A stretch of 28,167 bases of DNA from Fidelibacterota bacterium TMED108 (GCA_002172545.1 NHFJ01000017.1:1-28167); one strand, 5' to 3'. Positions 8,733-16,198 are shown, counted from the stretch's first letter. The notes: generated from the letters alone by a model not told the origin. Translations and numbers: made by a program.

Positions 8733-8762
8733 TTGATACAATATATCTCCAAAGGATAAAAT
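8733..8762 (+). promoter_or_regulatory. Possible sigma-70-like promoter for the TRL-like lipoprotein
   Basis: TTGATA (8733-8738) and TAAAAT (8757-8762) are separated by 18 bp, about 70 bp before the next start codon. In DNA this AT-rich such matches arise easily by chance, so this is tentative. Confidence 0.3.
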
Positions 8763-8833
8763 CCCAATTTTCAGGCTGTATTGTTTTCTAAAATATTTTT
8801 TAGTAATATTTATTAACAAAATCGGAGTTGAAA

Positions 8834-9109
8834 ATGAAAAGAATATTAAAAAATTCTACGATTTCACTTTTTTTGCTTTTACTTATTTCCTGTTCAACCA
8901 CTGTACCGGTTTCTGGATCCGGAAATATATCAAGCACAAAGGTTGGTACTGCTAAGCAAACCACTATATTTGGCATAATCAATCTTGGCGAAGAAGCAAC
9001 AATTGAAAATGCAGCAAGAAATGGAAATATTACAACAGTAACTACTGTTCATTACAAGACAACAACTTTTCCGCTCTTGTCTGTTGAGTGCATTGTTAGA
9101 GGAAATTGA
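8834..9109 (+). CDS. TRL-like family small lipoprotein
   Basis: A 91-residue exported lipoprotein. The N-terminus MKRILKNSTISLFLLLLISC is a lipoprotein signal with lipobox LISC and lipidated C20. The mature part (STKVGTAKQTTIFGIINLGE, then the EATIENAARNGNITTVTTVH segment) fits the TRL-like family: G-x-A-x-x-x-x-I-F-G, L-G, A-A-x-x-G-x-I-T. Function is unknown for the family; members are small envelope lipoproteins. I chose the ATG at 8834 over the in-frame TTG at 8828 because the GGAG Shine-Dalgarno (8824-8827) sits 6 bp before the ATG. It appears to be monocistronic, with its own possible promoter and a strong terminator after it. Confidence 0.8.
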   Translation: MKRILKNSTISLFLLLLISCSTTVPVSGSGNISSTKVGTAKQTTIFGIINLGEEATIENAARNGNITTVTTVHYKTTTFPLLSVECIVRGN

Positions 9110-9147
9110 TTTAATAATTCGCTTAAAACTATTTCCGAAAATCCATC

Positions 9148-9182
9148 AAAACCCCATTTATCAATGGGGTTTTGTATTTTTA
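9148..9182 (+). terminator. Rho-independent terminator after the TRL-like lipoprotein
   Basis: A perfect 11 bp stem, AAAACCCCATT (9148-9158) and AATGGGGTTTT (9163-9173), encloses a TATC loop and is followed by GTATTTTTAT. Because the A and T runs flank the stem, it could terminate from either strand. It is the clearest terminator in the window and ends the lipoprotein transcript 39 bp after its stop. Confidence 0.92.
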
Positions 9183-9210
9183 TTGACATGTTCTGAATTT
9201 TTTTTAACAA
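9183..9210 (+). promoter_or_regulatory. Possible promoter for the ICMT/PEMT-like gene
   Basis: A consensus -35 hexamer TTGACA (9183-9188) lies immediately after the terminator. The best -10 candidate (TAACAA, 16 bp downstream) is poor. Position between a terminator and a new gene favours a promoter here, but the sequence support is weak. Confidence 0.3.
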
Positions 9211-9245
9211 CTAAACCTGAACTTTATTAAGGCTAATTTTATAAA

Positions 9246-9692
9246 ATGAACAATAAAATACCTCCACCAATTTTGGCATTGATTTGTGGATTAAGTATAT
9301 ATTTTTCAAGACCTTTGTTTTCAGAAAAAATTTATGTTTATAACAATATCATCAGTATTTCATTTTTTTTCTTTGGTACAGCCTTCCTTGTTTTAGCTGT
9401 ATTATCTTTTAAAAAACAAAAAACTACCATAAGTCCGCTTCATCCTGAGAAGGCGTCAGTACTTGTGATTTCAAATGTTTTTAAATATTCTAGAAATCCC
9501 ATGTATTTAGGAATGTTATTTATCTTAATTTCTTTATCTATTAGATATAATATTATTGGCGGGATTATCGCAATTTCAATCTTCATTTTTCTTATCACAA
9601 AATTTCAGATTAAACCTGAGGAAGTTCAAATGGAAAAATTATTTGGTGAAAAATATGCTCAGTACAAAAAAAGAACAAGAATGTGGATATAG
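9246..9692 (+). CDS. ICMT/PEMT-family membrane methyltransferase-like protein
   Basis: A 148-residue integral membrane protein with about four hydrophobic segments (roughly 7-22, 35-55, 88-104 and 105-122). The C-terminal half carries the signature of the isoprenylcysteine carboxyl methyltransferase / phospholipid methyltransferase superfamily: SRNPMYLGM near residue 83, then EVQMEKLFGEKYAQYKKR and TRMWI, where the final E...FG...Y..Y...R..W pattern binds SAM/substrate in ICMT. The bacterial substrate is unknown; proteins of this kind methylate lipids or small molecules. It follows a terminator and a possible promoter and is 43 bp from the next small gene. Confidence 0.8.
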   Translation: MNNKIPPPILALICGLSIYFSRPLFSEKIYVYNNIISISFFFFGTAFLVLAVLSFKKQKTTISPLHPEKASVLVISNVFKYSRNPMYLGMLFILISLSIRYNIIGGIIAISIFIFLITKFQIKPEEVQMEKLFGEKYAQYKKRTRMWI

Positions 9693-9735
9693 CATTTACT
9701 AGAATTTTTAAAAAACAAAGAAAGGTCGTTCTACA

Positions 9736-9942
9736 ATGAAAGAAGTAAGCAAGCAGGGTAGTTGGGGTAAGGGAAATACAATATTAGTTGGTAATAATAC
9801 TATGTATATAAAGTTAAGTGAGGATAAAGTTGAGGAAGGTAAAATATTAGACTTTATTGATTTGAAATGCGGACAGGGTTGGGAAATCAAAGGTTTAGAT
9901 AATAGGGAAATGGTATTACAGACAAAAAAGGTTGGTAGTTAA
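9736..9942 (+). CDS. Small hypothetical protein (68 aa)
   Basis: I do not recognise this short protein with certainty. It has no signal peptide or membrane segment. Its C-terminal part (LDFIDLKCGQGWEIKGLDNR, then EMVLQTKK) resembles the strand-turn-strand pattern of small GWE-containing domains such as DUF4177-like proteins, which is only a hint. An AAAGG stretch lies 12 bp upstream of the ATG. Its frame, its location between two same-strand genes and its 8 bp spacing to the next gene support real coding. The reverse-strand frame over the same bases looks like a shadow. Confidence 0.55.
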   Translation: MKEVSKQGSWGKGNTILVGNNTMYIKLSEDKVEEGKILDFIDLKCGQGWEIKGLDNREMVLQTKKVGS

Positions 9943-9950
9943 AATTTAAA

Positions 9951-10664
9951 ATGATAAGAAATTACTTAATTAAGTATTCTATTGAGTTTGTTGTAATAAT
10001 ACTTGGCATTACAGTATCATTTTGGTTAAATGAATTTTCTATAAGCAATCAGAATGAAAAAGAACGAATAAAGGTATTGGTTGGATTGCAATCAGAAATT
10101 AATGAGATACGAAGTTATTGCACTCAAAGAAAATCGACATGGAAAATTGATATGAGCTTAATGGATATTTTCTTAAAAGAAAAAAATAATAATTCTAAAA
10201 AAACTAATATATCTAAAATAACATCTAGCAAAAATAGAATTGAAACTATTATGGTCCTCTATAGGGTATTTGACCCTCCTTTAAACAGATATTATTCAAT
10301 AATTAATTCAGGAGACCTTAGGTTCGTGCAATCTGATAAAGTAAAAGAAAACCTAAGCAGGCTACATAATACATCTTTTTCGTATCTTAAAACAGCTGTA
10401 GATCACGAAAAGCAGCTTAAGCAGAGCTTTATACCTTTTTTAACAACCAACCACCCTGAAATTATTTTAGCAAAAAATAACAAGGATTTTTCACTCGATA
10501 ACTATATTGATGTTCTATCTAAATCTATTGATAGTGATACAAAATTAAGCTCAAAGCTTATTGTATTGCGAAGATATCTTGAGTATAAATTGTCAATTCT
10601 TGATTTGTATATGCTAAACTTAGAAGATCTTGAATATGAAATAAATCTAGCTTTGGTTGATTAA
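9951..10664 (+). CDS. DUF6090-like single-pass membrane protein
   Basis: A 237-residue protein with one N-terminal transmembrane helix (about residues 8-27, IEFVVIILGITVSFWLNEF), followed by a long, charged, mostly helical cytoplasmic or periplasmic region. The N-terminal pattern Y-x-I-E-x-x-x-V-x-x-G-I-x-V-x-x-x-x-N-E matches the start of DUF6090 proteins, frequent in Bacteroidetes and relatives, whose function is unknown. The middle (RYYSIINSGDLRFVQSDKVK) also fits that family's S-G-x-L-x-x-x-x-x-x-x-L region. Its stop overlaps the stop of the convergent SnoaL-like gene by 4 bp (TTAA), leaving no intergenic terminator. Confidence 0.65.
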   Translation: MIRNYLIKYSIEFVVIILGITVSFWLNEFSISNQNEKERIKVLVGLQSEINEIRSYCTQRKSTWKIDMSLMDIFLKEKNNNSKKTNISKITSSKNRIETIMVLYRVFDPPLNRYYSIINSGDLRFVQSDKVKENLSRLHNTSFSYLKTAVDHEKQLKQSFIPFLTTNHPEIILAKNNKDFSLDNYIDVLSKSIDSDTKLSSKLIVLRRYLEYKLSILDLYMLNLEDLEYEINLALVD

Positions 10665-11212
10665 TTAACTCCTGGCTTTGTGGCATCCGCTTCTACATCT
10701 CCCTCAGTTAGCTGACTAACCATAGACATCATATCAAAAAAATCATGCTCCTTTGCGATTTTACCATCTTTAATTGTTACTAAGGTAGTTCCTGATAAAT
10801 TCAACTTATTTCCAGAAGCTGGTATGCCAAAAAAATCGCCGGTATGAGTACCTTTGAAATTCCAATGTTTTACGAGTCTATTGCCCTGGCCAATAACCTC
10901 TGGAATTGTAAATTCAATATTAGAAAACCCGTTCAGAAAATTCATATAATGGTTTTTACAGGCTTCAATACCTATAAGATCTCCCTGAGCTGTAACAATA
11001 ACAACATCTTTTTGAAACCTTTCCTCATTAACGAGTGACGTATCTCCTTTTAAAAACCTCATCCATGTATCTTCATACATGGCTATATCTTTTTCTAGCT
11101 GCTCTTGATCACTAAGAAGCTTCTTCGTTTTTGTATCAATAGACGGAGATCCGCAACCGGAAATAAAAATTATTAGAGTTGTTACTGGTAAAATTATTTT
11201 TAAAAAATTCAT
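10661..11212 (-). CDS. SnoaL-like (NTF2-fold) lipoprotein
   Basis: The only minus-strand gene. The 183-residue product begins with a lipoprotein signal (lipobox ISGC, lipidated C20). A helical stretch leads into an NTF2-like domain (about 45-165) of the SnoaL/ester-cyclase type: KNHYMNFLNGFSNIEF, then KHWNFKGTHTGDFFGIPASG, and finally TTLVTIKDGKIAKEHDFFD. SnoaL-type domains include polyketide cyclases and many proteins with no known reaction. As a membrane-anchored envelope protein this one is more likely a binding or unknown-activity member. An AGGGATC stretch serves as Shine-Dalgarno on this strand. It is divergent from the 11281 gene across 68 bp. Confidence 0.75.
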   Translation of the reverse strand: MNFLKIILPVTTLIIFISGCGSPSIDTKTKKLLSDQEQLEKDIAMYEDTWMRFLKGDTSLVNEERFQKDVVIVTAQGDLIGIEACKNHYMNFLNGFSNIEFTIPEVIGQGNRLVKHWNFKGTHTGDFFGIPASGNKLNLSGTTLVTIKDGKIAKEHDFFDMMSMVSQLTEGDVEADATKPGVN

Positions 11213-11241
11213 AGATGATCCCTAGCGTTATTTTGTTTTTT

Positions 11242-11271
11242 TTGAGCTTTTGCAATAAAAAGATTTATATT
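11242..11271 (+). promoter_or_regulatory. Possible promoter in the divergent gap before the TPR/binding-protein gene
   Basis: In the 68 bp divergent region, TTGAGC (11242-11247) and TATATT (11266-11271) are 18 bp apart. Transcription would begin near 11278, almost at the ATG of 11281 and about 12 nt before a second in-frame ATG at 11290. No Shine-Dalgarno is seen, so a near-leaderless message is possible. The gap must also contain the promoter for the minus-strand lipoprotein. Confidence 0.35.
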
Positions 11272-11280
11272 GTGTAAATT

Positions 11281-13164
11281 ATGAATCATATGGTGATAAA
11301 AAAATATATTTTAGCATGCTTTATTTTCAATATCTGCTTTAGTCAAAGCTGGATTCAAACCCAGAGAATTGAAAAGCAGTTTAAGGAAGCTGTTTCAAGT
11401 TATAATTCCGGTAGATATGCTATAAGCGAAACCATATTGAATAAAATTATTAATTCAGGGTTCGAATCATTTAATGAAAAATCGTTATTACTTCTTCTAA
11501 AATCGCAGGTGGCTTTAAATAAAATTGATGAAGCAAAGCGAACCGCAAAAATCTTTTTTTCTAATTACCCTACAAGTTCATTTATAAAGAATGCCATGGA
11601 GAGCTTAGGTGATTTATTTGTTAATAATTCAAATTATGAATCAGCGTACAGGATGTATTCAAGATCAAAAAATTTATCAACAGAGAATACTTTTAAAGAT
11701 AGAATAAATAGTAAAATCTTACGATTAATAAAAATAAACCTTTCTGCAAAATTCATAGATGAGCTTTTGATAATGGATACAGATATATCATCAACAAACA
11801 TCCATTATCTTGCTATAGCATACTCACAAATAATGAATGGATTACCTGATAATGCAGCTTTAACCTTAGCGAAGATTGATCCTTCCTATCTCCCAGATAT
11901 TTTTTCAAATCTATTTGAATTACTTCTAAGAGAGTCGTATCAACCAGCCTCATCAGTCATGATGGTTGGGCTAGCCTTACCTTTAACGGGTTCAAATTCT
12001 GTCTCTGGCAAAGCTTTCCTCGATGGATTTAAAAGCGCTCAAAATTCAAATAAATTTGGCGAAAAAAGACTTTCGATTCTTGCTCGAGATACAAGAAGCG
12101 ATGAAATTGAAACGGTTAAGATAGTAAGCGAGCTAGAGAGCATTGAGCAGCTTATCGGTATTGTATCTCCTGTAGATGAAACTCTTTCCCTGTCATTGCT
12201 TAGCTCACTAAAGGGCTCTGATTTACCTATTATGCTTACAAATAAGCAAAATGGAGACCTTTCTTTAATTAATGAAAAAACCTTTTTTCTTAATTCGGAC
12301 TTTTCCACTGAAGGGATTATTGCCGCTCAGTATATTGTAACACACCTCGGTCTTGAAAGTATAGCAATAATAGCGCCTGCTTACAAAAATATTGAAATAC
12401 AAATTGATGCATTTGCAAGAGAAGTGGATCGATTAGGTGGAAAGATAGTAGCAACCGAATGGTATTCAGGTGAGCCAAAGAATCTCAAAAGACAATTCAG
12501 TTTTTTAAGACAAGTAGCTTTTAGATTAGGTGAAAAAGAAAAAGAATATGATGAGGCTTTAGGGATGGAGATTGATAGTCTAGATGCTTTATTTGATGTA
12601 TCTGTTGATGATTTTTTTGATTTACCTGAAACGAAAACTAAAAAAATGTCTTCTTCGGATTCCTCGAAAATTATTTTAAATACTATTCAAGCAATTTACA
12701 TACCCATAAACATTCAAGATTTAGAGTACATTGGTCCACAGATTCCAATGTATAATTTTGATACAAAAATTGTAGGAAATTCGAGTTGGAAGCAGCTAGA
12801 GATTCTTAGAAAAGAAAATATTGGACCACATTTGAGAGGAATGTCCATTATATCTAGCACATTTATTCAAAATACAGACTCTATAATGACTGATGCAGCA
12901 AAATTAGATCATTATTTATCTGGCTATAATGCTTCAAAGCTACTTGCAAGTATAAATTTAACTGAGATATCAAGAAGCGCGCTCAATAAGTCGCTGAGTG
13001 AAATTAACTTTTTTGATGATGGAGGCTATAGTTATACACCTTCGAAGATCAATAAGAATGTTAACTCTGCTTTTCAATTGATCGGTTTTAATGGCAAAGC
13101 ATTTGTAAAGGAAGGTGTTATTTCAACCGATTCACTATTGGTTGTCAAGCTTCAAAACCCGTAA
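11281..13164 (+). CDS. Exported TPR plus type 1 periplasmic-binding-fold protein (LpoA/LppC-like architecture)
   Basis: A 627-residue exported protein. The signal peptide (KKYILACFIFNICFS, then QSW) fits signal peptidase I cleavage; there is no lipobox. Residues ~30-215 form TPR-like helical repeats (FKEAVSSYNSGRYAISETIL and AYRMYSRSKNL). From ~226 a type 1 periplasmic-binding fold of the branched-chain amino-acid receptor kind begins (VGLALPLTGSNSVSGKAFLD), continuing with IAIIAPAYKNIEIQIDAFAR and VATEWYSGE. The TPR-then-binding-fold order resembles LpoA/LppC, the outer-membrane activator of penicillin-binding proteins, but no transporter genes adjoin and the anchor differs. It heads the pgeF-uppP-holA group, so a cell-wall role is plausible but inferred. 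The start may be ATG 11281 or 11290. Confidence 0.8.
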   Translation: MNHMVIKKYILACFIFNICFSQSWIQTQRIEKQFKEAVSSYNSGRYAISETILNKIINSGFESFNEKSLLLLLKSQVALNKIDEAKRTAKIFFSNYPTSSFIKNAMESLGDLFVNNSNYESAYRMYSRSKNLSTENTFKDRINSKILRLIKINLSAKFIDELLIMDTDISSTNIHYLAIAYSQIMNGLPDNAALTLAKIDPSYLPDIFSNLFELLLRESYQPASSVMMVGLALPLTGSNSVSGKAFLDGFKSAQNSNKFGEKRLSILARDTRSDEIETVKIVSELESIEQLIGIVSPVDETLSLSLLSSLKGSDLPIMLTNKQNGDLSLINEKTFFLNSDFSTEGIIAAQYIVTHLGLESIAIIAPAYKNIEIQIDAFAREVDRLGGKIVATEWYSGEPKNLKRQFSFLRQVAFRLGEKEKEYDEALGMEIDSLDALFDVSVDDFFDLPETKTKKMSSSDSSKIILNTIQAIYIPINIQDLEYIGPQIPMYNFDTKIVGNSSWKQLEILRKENIGPHLRGMSIISSTFIQNTDSIMTDAAKLDHYLSGYNASKLLASINLTEISRSALNKSLSEINFFDDGGYSYTPSKINKNVNSAFQLIGFNGKAFVKEGVISTDSLLVVKLQNP

Positions 13165-13171
13165 TAAAATA

Positions 13172-13855
13172 TTGAACTTTATAGATTATTCTGGTTTTTT
13201 TAACAGCCCTGAACTTACGGCTCTAATTTCATTGAGAGATAAAAACTATGCTCGAAAAAATAATAGAGACAATTTTATAGAATCCTTGAAATGTGATACG
13301 AGGAAGATAATTTTTCCTCATCAAACGCATTCAAGTAATATTAGTATTGTTGATAAATCAAACTCTTATCCTGAAACTGATGGTCTTATCTCAACTACAA
13401 AAAATTTAGGAATAGGTATTTTAATTGCGGACTGTTCACCTGTTTTTCTTTTTGGAGCTAATAGTGACCATTGTGGAATTATTCATTCAGGATGGAAAGG
13501 AGCGGCAGGGCAAATTACAACAAATGCCCTTAAAAAATTTATTGATCTAGGGAATAAGCCCTCTGAAATCAAAGCTGTTATTGGTCCATCGATTGATAAA
13601 TGCTGTTTTGAAATAGGTCGAGACGTTGCACAGCATTTTTCATCAAAAAATCTGCTTTCAAAAAAAGGTTCTAAGCTAAATTTAGATTTAAAAAATGAAA
13701 TATATGAAGAGCTAATGAATGCTGGTTTAAGTAAAAAAAATATCTATCGAGATGGGTATTGTACTTTTTGTGAGGAAGAAAAATTTTTTTCATACAGAAG
13801 AGAAGGTGCATTAGCTGGAAGAATGATAGCTATGATGATCGTAAAAAGTAGATGA
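13172..13855 (+). CDS. pgeF: Peptidoglycan editing factor PgeF (YfiH / laccase-domain family)
   Basis: Member of the YfiH/DUF152 family. In E. coli it removes wrongly incorporated serine-containing UDP-MurNAc peptides; other members act as purine nucleoside phosphorylases/deaminases. The metal/catalytic set is visible: H50 (HQTH), C88 (IADCSP) and H105 (IHSGWKGAAG), with the same 17-residue C-to-H spacing as E. coli. TDGLI and IGPSIDKCCFEIG also match. No ATG fits. I chose TTG 13172 (8 bp after the upstream stop, 227 aa); the only earlier canonical option, GTG 13115, would overlap the upstream gene by 50 bp and add an unconserved-looking extension. No clear Shine-Dalgarno. The 3' end overlaps uppP (ATGA). 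Confidence 0.9.
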   Translation: MNFIDYSGFFNSPELTALISLRDKNYARKNNRDNFIESLKCDTRKIIFPHQTHSSNISIVDKSNSYPETDGLISTTKNLGIGILIADCSPVFLFGANSDHCGIIHSGWKGAAGQITTNALKKFIDLGNKPSEIKAVIGPSIDKCCFEIGRDVAQHFSSKNLLSKKGSKLNLDLKNEIYEELMNAGLSKKNIYRDGYCTFCEEEKFFSYRREGALAGRMIAMMIVKSR

Positions 13856-14616
13856 GTATTCGTGATGCAGTAATTATTGGATTTGTTCAAGGTATAACCG
13901 AATTCTTACCAATAAGTAGTTCGGGGCATCTTGTTATTTTCCAGAAAATTTTAAATATTAATTCTCCAGGTAATCTTATAGAAGTTTCAGCTCATCTAGG
14001 CACACTTCTAAGCATTTTATTTATATATAAATCAGATATTTGGAGTTTAGCAGCAACTGCAAAAACGCAAAAATCTAAATATTATATTTTTTTGATCATT
14101 CTAGCTACAATTCCATCCGTTGTATTTGTTTTTTTAGGTAAATCATTTTTACTGAGCCTTTTTGATTCTATTGGTTCCGTTTCAATTGCACTAATATTCA
14201 CAGGTATTATTTTATTTATTTCAGGATTTCGAAAGAATGCCGATAAAAAATTAAATATATCAAAAGGATTAATTATAGGAATGTCTCAAGCTCTCGCTAT
14301 TATTCCTGGTATCTCACGTTCTGGAATGACTATTTCACTTGCGCTCCTACTTGGTATCTCAGCTAAAGAAGCTGCAAAATTTTCCTTTATGTTGGCCATT
14401 CCCGCAATTTTTGGCGCTACAATATTAACCCTCCTTGATGCTCAATTTAATCAATACCAACAAATGATTTATCCTTTATTGATTACTGCGCTTGTATCGT
14501 TTATTAGTGGCTATATCGCTCTAAATTCTCTGATAAAAATTTTAAATACTGGTAAATTTTTTTACTTTTCATTTTACTGTATATTTGTTGGCTTAATAAG
14601 TTTACTATACTTCTAA
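13852..14616 (+). CDS. uppP: Undecaprenyl-diphosphatase UppP (BacA)
   Basis: An integral membrane phosphatase that recycles undecaprenyl diphosphate to the monophosphate carrier used for peptidoglycan and O-antigen synthesis; overexpression of the family gives bacitracin resistance. Both family motifs are intact: QGITEFLPISSSGH (13-26, with E17 and H26) and PGISRSGMT (152-160, with R156). The 254 residues hold about seven to eight hydrophobic segments. It overlaps pgeF by 4 bp (ATGA), and holA begins on the base after its stop. Its position fits the glycan and cell-wall theme of the window. Confidence 0.97.
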   Translation: MSIRDAVIIGFVQGITEFLPISSSGHLVIFQKILNINSPGNLIEVSAHLGTLLSILFIYKSDIWSLAATAKTQKSKYYIFLIILATIPSVVFVFLGKSFLLSLFDSIGSVSIALIFTGIILFISGFRKNADKKLNISKGLIIGMSQALAIIPGISRSGMTISLALLLGISAKEAAKFSFMLAIPAIFGATILTLLDAQFNQYQQMIYPLLITALVSFISGYIALNSLIKILNTGKFFYFSFYCIFVGLISLLYF

Positions 14617-15624
14617 ATGACATCTTCAAACCCATCATTCGAAAAATACAATAACGCTATCCAGCTAATTAAAGATGGAAATATTGAGCCCCTATATTTT
14701 TTAATAGGAGAGGATCAATTTCTCCAGAAATTCTTTGTAGATCAGCTTGAAATAGAGTTGGGAAAAATTGACGTAATTGATAAAATTATTATGACCGTGG
14801 ATGAATTAGGGTCAAAAGAAATAATAAATAAAATCAATGAATCAGATCTATTTTCCTCACGAAAGATAATTATACTTAGAAATCCAAACCTTTTAAGAGG
14901 AAAGACTAGAGATGAGCTTTTAGATTATTGCTCCAGTCCAAATATTAATAAGTTTGTTGTCTTTATCCAAGACGAGTACTCTATAAAAAATAAACTTATA
15001 AAAGAGCTCACTTCTAAATCTAAAACCATATCTACTTCAACCCCATTTGACAATGAGCTTAAATTGTGGGTGTCGTATTTCTTTAGACAGAATGGTCACA
15101 AAAATATTCCGAGCAAGGTCATTGGCGATCTCCTGGAAATTTTTGGTGAATCGGTATTTACATTAAAAAATGAAATAGATAAACTTTGCTTAAACTTAAA
15201 CACAAGCCAAGATTTGAATAATGTTGACCTTAATGATTCAATTCATCTTGGTAGAAGCTTTAAAAAATTTGAATTCTTCAATCATATCGGAAAAAGAGAT
15301 GTTTTTTTATCTATGCAGTTAGGAAGATCTTTGGTTTCAAAAGATTCTTCAATGCTAGATTTGATTCGACCGTTAAATGAGCTTTTTCAAGAATTACTTT
15401 TTATAAAAATATTCAAGGGAACAAAACGCTCACAAAATAGTTACAGTTTATTATCGCCAAGCATACGAAAGAATATTCCCCAATATGCTAACAATTTTTC
15501 AAGCAAGGAGATTGTTTTAGCGATAAGAAGACTTGCTAAAATTGATAAACAGATAAAGACATCGAAAATTGATGATAAATCAGCAATCACAGAGTTTGTA
15601 TATTCAACAACAGGCAATGGATAA
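14617..15624 (+). CDS. holA: DNA polymerase III subunit delta
   Basis: HolA is the clamp-loader subunit that opens the sliding clamp. The 335-residue protein begins with the family pattern EPLYFLIGEDQFLQKFFVD near residue 23, followed by the SDLFSSRKIIILRNPNLLRG segment and a VFIQDEYSIKNKL stretch replacing the usual non-functional P-loop region. A central helical domain (VIGDLLEIFGESVFTLKNEI) and a C-terminal alpha-helical collar domain follow. Sequence is diverged, as is usual for this subunit. The ATG directly abuts the uppP stop, and the 3' end overlaps the sigma factor by 8 bp. Confidence 0.9.
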   Translation: MTSSNPSFEKYNNAIQLIKDGNIEPLYFLIGEDQFLQKFFVDQLEIELGKIDVIDKIIMTVDELGSKEIINKINESDLFSSRKIIILRNPNLLRGKTRDELLDYCSSPNINKFVVFIQDEYSIKNKLIKELTSKSKTISTSTPFDNELKLWVSYFFRQNGHKNIPSKVIGDLLEIFGESVFTLKNEIDKLCLNLNTSQDLNNVDLNDSIHLGRSFKKFEFFNHIGKRDVFLSMQLGRSLVSKDSSMLDLIRPLNELFQELLFIKIFKGTKRSQNSYSLLSPSIRKNIPQYANNFSSKEIVLAIRRLAKIDKQIKTSKIDDKSAITEFVYSTTGNG

Positions 15625-16189
15625 ATCCTTCAAATTCACCGATGAAGAATTGATCGCTCGCTTCCAAGAAGGAGATGAGCAATCCTATATTGAGCTAGTT
15701 AATAGATTCAAGGATAGATTGATTAATTTTGTATTTCGGCTAGTAAATGATCGCGATCAAGCTGAAGACATAATTCAAGATACGATGCTAAAACTTTACA
15801 CGCACAAACACTACTACAAAAATATAGCAAAATTCTCTACATGGATTTATACAATTGCTGGAAATTTTGCTAAAACCGAGTTAAGAAAAAAGAAAACTAG
15901 AAAAGTAACTAATAATAGTCAGTTAGGTCCTGAAGATAGGGATTACGATCCGCCATCAGATGACCCAAATCCACAAAAGTTAGTTGAGTCAAAATTTATA
16001 AATACAAAAATCCATGAAGCTATCGAAAATCTACCTGAGCACTTCAAGGTGGTTACAGTGCTTAGAGATATTGAAAAATTACCCTATGAGGAAATTAGCA
16101 ATATAGTTGATGTGCCACTTGGAACAGTCAAATCGCGCATCAACAGAGCTAGAATTCAATTACAAAAAGATTTAAAAGACTATATTTAA
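15617..16189 (+). CDS. rpoE: ECF (sigma-70 family, RpoE-like) RNA polymerase sigma factor
   Basis: A 190-residue ECF sigma factor. Region 2 (about 22-85) includes YIELVNRFKDRLINFVFRLV, DQAEDIIQDTMLKLY and FSTWIYTIAGN, which contact core polymerase and melt the -10 element. After a polar linker with DPNPQK, region 4 (about 130-185) shows LPEHFKVVTVLRDIEKLPYE and the helix-turn-helix VPLGTVKSRINRARIQL. I chose ATG 15617 (MDKSFKFTDEE) rather than an in-frame ATG 48 bp upstream, since family members begin near this point. It overlaps holA by 8 bp and precedes its probable anti-sigma factor by 20 bp. The symbol is generic, and its regulon cannot be read from this window. Confidence 0.92.
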   Translation: MDKSFKFTDEELIARFQEGDEQSYIELVNRFKDRLINFVFRLVNDRDQAEDIIQDTMLKLYTHKHYYKNIAKFSTWIYTIAGNFAKTELRKKKTRKVTNNSQLGPEDRDYDPPSDDPNPQKLVESKFINTKIHEAIENLPEHFKVVTVLRDIEKLPYEEISNIVDVPLGTVKSRINRARIQLQKDLKDYI

Positions 16190-16192
16190 TTA

Positions 16193-16198
16193 AGGAGA
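16193..16198 (+). promoter_or_regulatory. Shine-Dalgarno site for the anti-sigma factor
   Basis: AAGGAG is one of the strongest ribosome-binding sites in the window, 11 bp before the ATG at 16210. It shows that the anti-sigma gene is translated independently rather than by stop-start overlap. Confidence 0.65.

Larger units (their letters stand above)
8604..8833. other. 230 bp intergenic region with recurring AAGTTAG-type repeats
   Basis: This is the largest non-coding gap in the window. AAGTTAG/AAGTTAC occurs as three direct copies (8629, 8642, 8702) and one inverted copy (CTAACT at 8672). No ORF or tRNA cloverleaf is seen. A possible promoter for the next gene lies near the right end. It may hold the 3' end of the glmS transcript, an unannotated small RNA or a regulatory leader. 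Confidence 0.5.

Noticed and set aside
8604-8760. A tRNA or tmRNA gene after glmS
   Set aside because: Several short stems exist, but no acceptor stem, T-loop (GTTCRA) or CCA end could be placed; a cloverleaf does not form.
13115-13171. GTG 13115 as the pgeF start
   Set aside because: It would overlap the upstream gene by 50 bp and add a segment that looks like an out-of-frame read of that gene; TTG 13172 gives a normal start for the family.
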